Program-made: the position numbers and the translations under genes | In this document: one piece after another, positions 26,209 through 36,141 of the stretch | How the letters are laid out: every line of letters begins with the position of its first letter | Numbering within the stretch: the stretch's first letter is position 1 | Assembly: GCA_048594885.1 (NCBI GenBank) | Contig: JBMDXB010000153.1 | Span: 1 to 64,000 of the forward strand | DNA from: JBMDXB01 sp048594885 | GTDB taxonomy: Bacteria > Acidobacteriota > Vicinamibacteria > Vicinamibacterales > 2-12-FULL-66-21 | Length of the DNA stretch: 64,000 nucleotides | Reading direction: 5' to 3' | Notes under the pieces: model-generated | What the model saw: only the letters and a program-made list of their open reading frames with translations | Told to the model about the DNA's origin: nothing | Databases searched by the model: none

Positions 26209-27194
26209 GGTATGGGAAGCGGGCGCTCCTCCATGAGGAGAATCGCGCCGGAAACGGTCTGATCCTGCTGCCGCAGCGGACTGATGCTGACCCGGCAGCC
26301 GATGGCCTTGCCGCGCCGGTTGGTCGCGGCGACGACGACCTCCTCGTGCTCCGCGCCGTCTTTCAACACCGCGCGCAGCGGCGCCCGCAGGTCCCCGACC
26401 GGGAGGCCGATGTCCAGGTTCAGGACGTGCGCCTTCGTCGCCTCGTCCTGCCGCAGTCCCCACAAGTCTACCGCGCGCGGGGACCAGACGAGCACTTTGT
26501 AATCCGTATCGATCACGACCACGGCGGTGCGGAGGCTGCCGAACACCGATTCCAGAAACGCATTCGCGCTGTTGAGTTCAGTACTGCGCACGCGCAGCTC
26601 GTCATTCATCGTCTGGAGCTCTTCGTTGGTCGAGTGCAGCTCCTCGTTCATCGTCTCGAGCTCTTCGTTCGTCGACTGCAGCTCTTCGTTGGTGGTCTCC
26701 AGCTCCTCGACCGTGGACTGCAGTTCCTCGTTGGTCGTCTCGAGCTCCTCGTTCGTCGACTGCAATTCCTCGTAGGCGGTCTCGATCTCCTGGCGGCAAT
26801 GCTGGAGTTGTTCGTCCGCGATCTTGAGCGGCGTGACGTCGAAGAACGCGATACGGCTGCCCAGCAGCGGCTCGCTCCGGTCGCCGATCGGCGTGATGTG
26901 CACGTCGAACACCTGGGCCTCGCCGCCGTGGCTCCAGCGAACGTCACGGATGGTGACCTCGTTGCGGTCGGCGGCCACGCGATCGAGCGCCTGGCGCAGC
27001 TCGGCCGGGCGATACGAGATCTCCAGGTCGCTCAGCGGCCGGCCGCAGTCGTCGTTCGAGAGCCCGAAGTGCAGCCGGGCCGTTGCATTCACGGCGGCGA
27101 CGTGTCCCGCTCCGTCGACGACCACTTGCGGGACAGGCGCGGTGTCGAAGGCCGCTTCGCGCAGGCGGTCGTGCGCCTCGTCATCGCGGGACAC
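26205..27194 (-). CDS. Two-PAS protein with EELQSTNEELET coiled coil
   Basis: This 329-aa protein has PAS domains at about residues 12-125 and 215-325, linked by a long coiled coil built of EELQSTN/EELETTN heptads (about 140-205). That linker is the hallmark of CheB-CheR-PAS hybrid sensor proteins; here the same parts are separate genes. The GTG start at 27194 overlaps the cheR stop by 14 nt. It probably relays a PAS-sensed signal to CheR or the adjacent histidine kinase. No kinase domain is present. Confidence 0.85.
   Translation of the reverse strand: MSRDDEAHDRLREAAFDTAPVPQVVVDGAGHVAAVNATARLHFGLSNDDCGRPLSDLEISYRPAELRQALDRVAADRNEVTIRDVRWSHGGEAQVFDVHITPIGDRSEPLLGSRIAFFDVTPLKIADEQLQHCRQEIETAYEELQSTNEELETTNEELQSTVEELETTNEELQSTNEELETMNEELHSTNEELQTMNDELRVRSTELNSANAFLESVFGSLRTAVVVIDTDYKVLVWSPRAVDLWGLRQDEATKAHVLNLDIGLPVGDLRAPLRAVLKDGAEHEEVVVAATNRRGKAIGCRVSISPLRQQDQTVSGAILLMEERPLPIP
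26595..26775. repeat. 21-nt period tandem repeat encoding a coiled coil
   Basis: Words close to GAGCTCTTCGTT recur every 21 nt, with stronger similarity every 42 nt, across the linker of the two-PAS gene. They encode heptads of EELQSTN/EELETTN type. This is a coding repeat prone to copy-number change. Confidence 0.75.
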
Positions 27195-28065
27195 GGCGGC
27201 TCCCTGGCGGCGGCATCATGAGAAAACGTTCGCGATGGCTCGTGCGCGGAACCGGCCGGAACACGCGCTGCTTCAAGTCCACCGGCAGGAACAGGTTCAT
27301 GTGACTGAACAGCATCTCCGCACGGCCCAGGATCAGCCAGCCGTCGGGATACGTGGAGTAGTAGAACTTCGCCAGCACCTGCGATTTCGCATCGAGGGTG
27401 AAGTACATCAGGGTGTTGCGGCAGAACAGGAGATCGATGCGGGAGATCGGAGCGTCGCCGAGCAGATCGAGACGACCGAAAATCACCGCCCGGCGCACGT
27501 CGCGGACCACCGTGGACGTGCCGCTGCCGCGATCGAAATACTGCTGGTACTCAACCGGCAGCGCCTCGACCTGCCGGTTCGGGTACGTCGCGTGCCGGGC
27601 CTCCGCGAGTGCCTCCTCGTCGGCGTCGGTTGCGTAGATCTTCACCCGGTCGCGCAGCGCCTCGACGCCGAGGCGACGGGCGAAGAGCATGGCGGCGCTG
27701 TACGCCTCCTGACCGGAGGCGCAGCCGGCGCACCACACGCGGATGGGATTGGTCGTCGTGCGGTTCTCGAGCAGTTTCGGGATCAGCTCGTTCGCCACGG
27801 TCTCCCACACCTCCTTGTCACGAAAGAACGACGTGACGTTGATCAGGATGGTGTTGAAGAGACCGGCGAATTCGTCGGGGTGGTGTTCCAGGTACTCGCG
27901 GTACGCGAGGAACGTCGGGATGTTGACGTGCTGCATGCGACGGAGCAGGCGGCGCGTCAGGCTGGATCGCTTGTACGCCGTGAAATCGAAGCCGCGCGTG
28001 TCACGCAGGTACTGGAGGATGCCCTCGAATACCGTCGCGTCATCCCCTTGGAGCGCCACGGTCAT
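27181..28065 (-). CDS. cheR: CheR-type chemoreceptor glutamate methyltransferase
   Basis: This 294-aa SAM-dependent methyltransferase shows the CheR N-terminal helical domain (RSSLTRRLLRRMQ), the TSFFRDKEVWE motif, the SAM-binding loop VWCAGCASGQEAYS, acidic ATDADEEAL and LLFCRNTLMYF. It methylates glutamates in receptors or partner proteins. The start overlaps the kinase stop by 4 nt and the end overlaps the PAS gene, so transcription as kinase-cheR-PAS-PAS is likely. No receptor, CheA or CheW is visible, pointing to a non-flagellar regulatory pathway. Confidence 0.93.
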   Translation of the reverse strand: MTVALQGDDATVFEGILQYLRDTRGFDFTAYKRSSLTRRLLRRMQHVNIPTFLAYREYLEHHPDEFAGLFNTILINVTSFFRDKEVWETVANELIPKLLENRTTTNPIRVWCAGCASGQEAYSAAMLFARRLGVEALRDRVKIYATDADEEALAEARHATYPNRQVEALPVEYQQYFDRGSGTSTVVRDVRRAVIFGRLDLLGDAPISRIDLLFCRNTLMYFTLDAKSQVLAKFYYSTYPDGWLILGRAEMLFSHMNLFLPVDLKQRVFRPVPRTSHRERFLMMPPPGSRRVPR

Positions 28066-28962
28066 CGTCGCGGCCCTGTCATCGTCTGCGCCACCGGCAG
28101 CCGGACGACGAAGGTGCTCCCGCGGCCAGGCCCGGCACTCCGGACGGCGATCTCGCCGCCGTGAAGATCGACCAGGCCGCGCGCCAGCGTCAGCCCGATG
28201 CCGAAGCCTTCGGCTGCCGGCGTGGACTCGCCACGCGTGAACGGCTCGAAGATGCGGCGCAGCTCCGTGCTGTCGATGCCGCGGCCGGTATCAGCGATTT
28301 CCGCCACGGCCCAGCCGTCGTCCCCCCCCCACGATCCGCACCGCAATGGTGCCGCCATGCGGCGTGTATCGCACGGCGTTCGAGAGCAGATTGCCGAACA
28401 CCTGCTGTAGCCGCGCCGCGTCGCCATGGACCACGAGCGGATTCGGCGGCAGCGCGATGTTCAGGCTCTGGCCCATTTCGGCGGCGCGGCCGGCGACCGT
28501 CTCGATCGCGGCTTCGAGCGGTGCGCGCAGGTCGACGTCCGCCATCTTGAGCTCGAGCCTGTGCATCCCCAGCCTCGACATGTCGAGCAGATCGTCGAGC
28601 AGCCGCGACATCTGCATCAACTGCCGGTGCATCACCTGACGCGCGCGCTCCGACGTCTCCGCGGTCGCATTCGTCTCGAACAACTGAAACGCGGCGAGCA
28701 CGGCGTTGAGCGGCTGCCTCAGCTCGTGCGACACGACGGCGATGAATCGCTCGGTTTCTCTCGCCGAGCGCTCGCTCTCCTGAATGGCGAGCTCCAGCGA
28801 CACACTCTTGTTCGCGGTGCGCTGTGCCTCGACCGCCTCTCGCATCTGCTGCGCACGTCTGGCCGCGGCCTCCGCCCGCCGGTGCGCCTGCCGCACGATT
28901 TCGCGCGACTGCTGGTAGGTTTCACGGAGCCGTTTGTCGAAGGCGGGGCGTGGGCGAGTCAT
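28062..28962 (-). pseudogene. Sensor histidine kinase, frameshifted at a 9-G tract
   Basis: Two frames together make one kinase. The first (from about 28962) has an N-terminal coiled coil, a HisKA H-box VVSHELRQPLNAVLAAFQLF and an N-box GNLLSNAVRYTP. The second carries EIADTGRGI, FGIGLTLARGLVDLHGG and the C-terminus. The switch is at a run of nine C on the plus strand (28322-28330); removing one base gives a continuous 299-aa protein with VGGDDGWAVAEIADTGRGI, as expected for the family. Either a homopolymer sequencing error or a phase-variable switch. The start ATG 28962 is chosen because it follows ftsH without overlap. No PAS domain of its own, so the neighbouring PAS proteins may supply sensing. 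Confidence 0.8.
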
Positions 28963-28984
28963 CAGGAACGCCGTCCACCGGACT

Positions 28985-30928
28985 CTACGCTTGCTTCGGA
29001 CGTGCGTCAACCGGCGAGGGCGCTGGTGGTGGAATCTCGGCAGGCACGGCGTCGGGGTCCTTGGCTCCCGCCAAACCGATGATTGTCCGCAGTTCCTCCG
29101 ACTCGATGACCTCTTTCTCGAGAAGCCGCTCGGACAGCTTGTCGAGAATGTCCCGCTTCTCGCGCAGGACGCGCCGGGCGGTGTCGTGCGCTTCGGTCAG
29201 GATGCGCTTGACCTCCTGGTCGATCGTGAGCGCCGTCTCCTCGGCGTAGTTGCCGCGCTCGGGCACGAACGGGTTCTCGATGAACTGGCCGCGCTTGTGG
29301 CCGTTGTAGTTGACGGCGCCGAGCGCGTCGCTCATGCCGAATTCCGTGACCATCGCCCGCGCGATGTCGGTCGCGCGCATCAGATCGTTCTGCGCGCCGG
29401 TCGAGACTTCGCCGAACGCAATCTCCTCGGCGCTGCGGCCACCCAGCAGGACGCTGAGCTGGTTCTGAAGATCCGGCTTGGTCAGCAGGTAGCGGTCCTC
29501 GAGCGGGAGCTGCATCGTGTAGCCGAGCGCGCCGAAGCCGCGCTGCACGATCGAGATCTTGTGCACCGGATCCAGGCCCGGCAGCACGCTCGCGACGATG
29601 GCGTGGCCCGACTCATGGTACGCGACGATGCGCCGTTCCTTGTCGCTCATCACGCGCTTCTTTTCGAGGCCGGCGACGATGCGATCGATGGCTTCGTCGA
29701 AGTCCTTCATCTCGACGGACGTCTTGTCCTTGCGCGCGGCGAGCAGCGCTGCCTCGTTCACGAGGTTCGCCAGATCGGCGCCGGCAAACCCTGCGGTTCG
29801 CGCCGCCACGATCTTGAGGTCGACGTTGTCGCCGATCTTCACGTTCTTCACGTGAATCCGCAGGATGTCCTCGCGCCCGCGAACGTCCGGCTTGTCGACC
29901 AGGACCTGACGGTCGAAGCGACCCGGGCGGAGCAGGGCAGGGTCGAGCACTTCGGGCCGGTTCGTCGCGCCCATGATGATGACGCCCTTGCGCGCGTCGA
30001 AGCCGTCCATTTCCGCCAGAAGCTGGTTCAGCGTCTGCTCGCGCTCCTCGTGGCTCCCCATCGGCGTCTGGATGCGAACCTTGCCAAGTGCGTCGAGCTC
30101 GTCGATGAAGACGATGCACGGCGCCTTGGCGTCGGCCTGCGCGAACAGATCGCGGACGCGCGACGCGCCGACGCCGACGAACATCTCGACGAACTCCGAC
30201 CCGCTGAGACTAAAGAACGGCACCTTCGCTTCGCCCGCGACCGCCCGCGCGAGCAGCGTCTTGCCGGTGCCGGGAGGGCCGACGAGCAGCACGCCCTTCG
30301 GGATCCGTCCGCCGATGCTCGTGTACTTCTTCGGGTTCTTCAGGAACTCGACGATCTCGCGCAGCTCCTCTTCGGCTTCGTCAACACCGGCGACGTCGCC
30401 GAACTTCACCTTGACGTCGTCTTCGGCGTAGACCTTCGCGCGGCTGCGCGCGAACGACATCACGCCGCCTTCCGCGCCGCTCATGCGCCGGAAGAAGAAG
30501 CTCCAGAGACCGATGAGCAGGAGGAACGGAATGACCCAACCGAGGATCTCGCCGAGCCAGCGGCTGCTGATTTCGCCGGTGTGCTTGACGCCGTACTGGC
30601 TCAGTTCCTCGACGAGCTTCGGATCCTCGATGCGAATCGACGTGAACGGACGCGCCTTGCCGTCAGCCCCTGGCTTCAGCGTGCCGCGGACGCGGTCCTC
30701 GGAGACGATCACCTCCTGGACGCGTCCCTCGCGCACGTGCGTCTTGAAGTCGCTGTAGGGAATCGGCTCTCCCGACTGCATCGAGTAGAAGAACGCCTGC
30801 CCCAGCGCCAGCAGCAGAAGGAAGGCGAGGACGTACCACATCGCCGACGCGGGCCCGCGCGCGCCGGCTCGGCGATCTCCGACCCGGCGGCCGCGTGGAT
30901 TCGGGACCTTGGGATGCTCGTCAGCCAC
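28985..30928 (-). CDS. ftsH: ATP-dependent zinc metalloprotease FtsH
   Basis: This 647-aa membrane AAA+ protease degrades membrane and regulatory proteins. Two transmembrane segments (about 30-50 and 127-147) flank the periplasmic domain; the AAA domain has Walker A GPPGTGKT and Walker B IVFIDELDAL; the M41 protease site is HESGH, with a downstream acidic ligand region. GTG start at 30928, 9 nt after the clpB stop, indicating an operon with clpB. C-terminal tail is Pro/Ala-rich. Confidence 0.97.
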   Translation of the reverse strand: MADEHPKVPNPRGRRVGDRRAGARGPASAMWYVLAFLLLLALGQAFFYSMQSGEPIPYSDFKTHVREGRVQEVIVSEDRVRGTLKPGADGKARPFTSIRIEDPKLVEELSQYGVKHTGEISSRWLGEILGWVIPFLLLIGLWSFFFRRMSGAEGGVMSFARSRAKVYAEDDVKVKFGDVAGVDEAEEELREIVEFLKNPKKYTSIGGRIPKGVLLVGPPGTGKTLLARAVAGEAKVPFFSLSGSEFVEMFVGVGASRVRDLFAQADAKAPCIVFIDELDALGKVRIQTPMGSHEEREQTLNQLLAEMDGFDARKGVIIMGATNRPEVLDPALLRPGRFDRQVLVDKPDVRGREDILRIHVKNVKIGDNVDLKIVAARTAGFAGADLANLVNEAALLAARKDKTSVEMKDFDEAIDRIVAGLEKKRVMSDKERRIVAYHESGHAIVASVLPGLDPVHKISIVQRGFGALGYTMQLPLEDRYLLTKPDLQNQLSVLLGGRSAEEIAFGEVSTGAQNDLMRATDIARAMVTEFGMSDALGAVNYNGHKRGQFIENPFVPERGNYAEETALTIDQEVKRILTEAHDTARRVLREKRDILDKLSERLLEKEVIESEELRTIIGLAGAKDPDAVPAEIPPPAPSPVDARPKQA

Positions 30929-30937
30929 TACTCACCA

Positions 30938-33568
<2,631 letters not shown>

Positions 33569-33578
33569 GATCTGCTTA

Positions 33579-33768
33579 CTCAATGCGCGTGGGGCCCCAC
33601 CCCCACGCGCTCGCGCTCGGCGGTGCCGCTTCGCGGCACTTCGCTCCGCCGCCTCGCGCGGGCCGCAGGCGCTTCTCAATGCGCGTGGGGCCCGCCGCCT
33701 TCGCGCTACGCGCTCCGGCGCCCAGGCACCCCTTACCCTTTACCCTTTACCCTTTTCCCTTTTCCCTT
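33579..33768. repeat. Spacer repeats between dnaJ and clpB
   Basis: The 19-nt sequence CTCAATGCGCGTGGGGCCC occurs at 33579-33597 and again at 33675-33693. Between them is a perfect hairpin, GTGCCGC-TTC-GCGGCAC at 33623-33639. From about 33729 to 33768 the sequence becomes a stutter of CCCTTTA/CCCTTTT words just after the dnaJ stop. No gene or clear promoter is seen. Confidence 0.6.
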
Positions 33769-33770
33769 CG

Positions 33771-34787
33771 TCACCGCTCCAGTCGTGCGAGCGCTTCGTA
33801 ATGCTGGCGCTGGTCCTTCGTCAGCGAGCGGGGGAGCTGCACGTCCACCGTCGCATACAGGTCGCCGCGGTCGTCCGGCTTGCCGACGGCGGGCATGCCG
33901 TGGCCTTTCAACCGGAATACCTGTCCGCTCTGCGTGGTCTCCGGGATCTTCAGGCGCACGGAGCCGGCGATCGTCGGGATCTGCGCCTCGCCGCCGAGCA
34001 CGGCGGTCGTGACCGGCACGACGATCTTCGCGTGCAGATCGTTGCCTCTGCGCTCGAAGACGGGATGCGGCTTGATCTTGACGCGCAGATACAGGTCGCC
34101 GGCCATGCCGCCGTTCGATCCCGCCTCGCCTTCGCCCGCGGCGCGGACGCGCGATCCGTCCTTGACGCCCGGCGGAATGCGCACGTCCACGCTACGCGCG
34201 TGGCCGCCCTGCTTGATCGAGATGCGGCGCGTGGCGCCGTGGTACGCCTCCTCGAGCGTCAGCTCGACCTCGTGCTCGATGTCGCGACCCTTGTGGGAAC
34301 GCGGCGCGCGCGCCTGGCGGCCGCGCCCGGCCTCCCGCCCAGCGCCGCCGCCGAAGAAGGTGCGGAAGAAGTCCGAGAACGGATCCTCGTTCCCGAACAG
34401 CTCGTGCATCTCCTCCTCGGACATCGACCGGTAGCCGCCCGGGCCGCCCATGTTGATCGTCCAGGTGCCGCCACCGCCGCCTTCGCCGCCGCCGAATCCA
34501 CCGAAGCCGCCGAACGGCGCGCCGCCGGGCCACGCCTGCCCCTGCTGCTGCGCCTGCTCGTACATGCGCCAATTCGCGCCGAGCTCGTCGTACTTGCGCC
34601 GCTTGGCCGGATCGCCGAGCACTTCGTACGCCTCGTTGATCTCTTTGAAGCGCGTCTCGGACGATTTGTCTCCCGGATTCACGTCCGGATGAAACTTGCG
34701 GGCGAGCTTTCGGTACGCCTGCTTGATTTCCTTCTCGGACGCGGTCTTCGAGACCCCGAGCGTCTGGTAATAGTCTTTGAACTCCAT
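33771..34787 (-). CDS. DnaJ-family co-chaperone, CbpA type
   Basis: This 338-aa Hsp40 has a J-domain (about 4-70) with the HPD motif in ARKFHPDVNPG, a Gly/Phe-rich linker (about 95-115) and the two C-terminal substrate-binding barrels. The Cys-rich zinc-finger region of classical DnaJ is absent, making it CbpA/DnaJ-class II. It stimulates DnaK ATPase and hands over unfolded proteins. Located between hspR and clpB, the usual partner set for HspR regulation, but dnaK and grpE are not in this window. Confidence 0.92.
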   Translation of the reverse strand: MEFKDYYQTLGVSKTASEKEIKQAYRKLARKFHPDVNPGDKSSETRFKEINEAYEVLGDPAKRRKYDELGANWRMYEQAQQQGQAWPGGAPFGGFGGFGGGEGGGGGTWTINMGGPGGYRSMSEEEMHELFGNEDPFSDFFRTFFGGGAGREAGRGRQARAPRSHKGRDIEHEVELTLEEAYHGATRRISIKQGGHARSVDVRIPPGVKDGSRVRAAGEGEAGSNGGMAGDLYLRVKIKPHPVFERRGNDLHAKIVVPVTTAVLGGEAQIPTIAGSVRLKIPETTQSGQVFRLKGHGMPAVGKPDDRGDLYATVDVQLPRSLTKDQRQHYEALARLER

Positions 34788-34814
34788 CGCTTACGCTGAG
34801 TCGTTCCTGTCAAC

Positions 34815-34889
34815 TCCCAAGGGGCCTTGGCCTTTGGCCTTTGGCCTTTGTTGAACTTGGGAATTGGCCATTGGTCCTTGGTCTTTGAC
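34815..34889. repeat. Stuttering TTGGCC/TTTGGCC spacer repeat
   Basis: The spacer between hspR and dnaJ is built of words such as GGCCTTTGGCCTTTGG and later GGTCCTTGGTCTTTGAC. It is the inverted counterpart of 7502-7582. It interrupts what would otherwise be a compact hspR-dnaJ operon. Confidence 0.6.
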
Positions 34890-34898
34890 TGTCTCCCT

Positions 34899-35240
34899 CT
34901 ACAAGCCCACCATCTCGCTGATCCGTTGTAATTCTTGCGCCAGGCGGCGGCGCGCGTCGCCGCGTGTCGGGTCCTCCTTGATGAGCGGCCGAATCCGCTG
35001 CACGGCTTCGGCGATCGTCAGCAGCCGCTGCACGCCGGCGAGATTCACGCCTGCCTCGTCGACGAGATGCTTGATCAGCCGCAGCCGCTCGAGCTCGTCG
35101 CGCGAGTAGAGGCGCACGCTGCCGATCGTTCGCGACGGCCGGACGAGACCGAGACGCTCGTACTTGCGCAGCGTTTGCGGATGCATGTCCAACAGCCTCG
35201 CGGCCATGCTGATAAAGTAAAGATCGTCTTCGATGGCCAT
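34899..35240 (-). CDS. hspR: HspR-type MerR family heat-shock repressor
   Basis: This 113-aa MerR-type winged-helix protein has the HspR-like N-terminus YFISMAARLLDMHPQTLRKYE, then LGLVRPSRTIGSVRLYS and the wing/helix ELERLRLIKHLVDEAGVNL. HspR binds HAIR inverted repeats to repress chaperone genes with DnaK as co-repressor. Start ATG 35240 excludes 19 upstream codons that cover the operator. Next to dnaJ, clpB and ftsH, this fits an HspR regulon. Confidence 0.88.
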   Translation of the reverse strand: MAIEDDLYFISMAARLLDMHPQTLRKYERLGLVRPSRTIGSVRLYSRDELERLRLIKHLVDEAGVNLAGVQRLLTIAEAVQRIRPLIKEDPTRGDARRRLAQELQRISEMVGL

Positions 35241-35268
35241 GTCAGGACCCGAAACTTGCGTCGATCCA

Positions 35269-35298
35269 AAGATAGGGCTTGATACGACTCGTGTCAAG
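35269..35298 (-). promoter_or_regulatory. HAIR-like operator overlapping the hspR promoter
   Basis: CTTGATA-N7-TGTCAAG at 35278-35298 matches the architecture of the HspR-associated inverted repeat (CTTGAGT-N7-ACTCAAG), with divergence in the innermost two bases of each arm. On the minus strand the same bases form TTGACA (-35, complement of 35292-35297), a 17-nt spacer and TATCTT (-10, complement of 35269-35274), so the operator covers the hspR promoter. Autoregulation is inferred. Confidence 0.7.
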
Positions 35299-35317
35299 GC
35301 GCGCCGATTGAGCCCGC

Positions 35318-36085
35318 ATGCCGCACGTTGAGTTCGCGGACTTCGTCATCATCGGCCTCCTCGTCGTCCTCGAGGGGTTGCTCAGCGCGGACAACGCGCT
35401 CGTGCTCGCCATCCTGGTTCTGGGCCTGCCGCGCCGGCAGCAGCGCAAGGCGCTTCGCTACGGCATCCTCGGGGCGTTCGCCTTCAGGATTCTCGCCATC
35501 CTGCTCGCCGTTCACCTGATTCATTTCGGCTGGGTCAAGCTGATCGGTGCGGCGTACCTGCTGTGGCTGTCCTACAACCACTTCTTCGGGCACGGCGAGC
35601 AGGCGGACCGGCGCGAGATCAAGAAGGCGACGCCGTGGCTCGGGCTGACGGCATTCTGGGCGACGGTCGTCAAGGTCGAGCTCACCGACATCGTCTTCGC
35701 CATCGATTCGATCCTGGTCGCCGTGGCGATGTCGAAGAAGACCTGGGTCATCATCACCGGCGGCGTGCTGGGGATCATCATGATGCGGATGGTGATCGGC
35801 CAGTTGCTCACGCTCGTGCGGCGCTATCCGGCGCTCGTCGATGCTGCGTTCATCATCATCGCGTGGGTCGCCGTCAAGCTGCTGGTCGAGTTCCTCAACA
35901 GCGCCGGCTACATCCACTTCGAGATCAACAAGTGGTTTTCGTTCGGCCTGATCATCGTGATCTTCGGCATCGCGTATCTCTACGCGCTTCGGCAGGGGCC
36001 CGTCGAGGTCGAGGAGGATGACGAGGCGGCCGAGCTCCTCAGGAAAGAGGAGGCGCTGCAGCCGCCCGGCGGAGTGGAGAAGTAG
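35318..36085 (+). CDS. TerC/Alx family integral membrane protein
   Basis: This 255-aa protein has about seven membrane helices. The TerC signature acids are visible in LEGLLSADNALVLAIL near the N-terminus and VELTDIVFAIDSILVAVAM mid-protein, where Asp residues are thought to line a metal path. Family members have been linked to tellurite resistance and to manganese export; metal handling is the best inference. It is divergent from hspR, and the HAIR-like site lies 20 nt upstream of its start, so shared regulation is possible. Confidence 0.88.
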   Translation: MPHVEFADFVIIGLLVVLEGLLSADNALVLAILVLGLPRRQQRKALRYGILGAFAFRILAILLAVHLIHFGWVKLIGAAYLLWLSYNHFFGHGEQADRREIKKATPWLGLTAFWATVVKVELTDIVFAIDSILVAVAMSKKTWVIITGGVLGIIMMRMVIGQLLTLVRRYPALVDAAFIIIAWVAVKLLVEFLNSAGYIHFEINKWFSFGLIIVIFGIAYLYALRQGPVEVEEDDEAAELLRKEEALQPPGGVEK

Positions 36086-36141
36086 TGAATGGAGAATGGT
36101 GAATCGTGAATTCACCACTGACCATTCACCACTGACCACTA
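36083..36141. repeat. Inverted repeat of GTGAAT words between convergent genes
   Basis: Beginning within the TerC stop codon, words close to GAATGGTGAAT run to 36110 and are answered by their complement (TTCACCACTGACCATTCACC) to 36141, where the last bases form the stop of the opposing gene. The structure could act as a bidirectional hairpin, but no T-runs are present. Confidence 0.6.

Noticed and set aside
26595..26775. CRISPR-like regular repeat
   Set aside because: The periodic repeat is coding (coiled-coil heptads) and has no spacers. No CRISPR array or cas gene was seen in the window.
28062..29010. Two separate genes, a kinase N-terminal half and an ATPase half
   Set aside because: The break falls inside the ATPase domain at a homopolymer, and the second part lacks a plausible start, so one frameshifted gene is the better reading.
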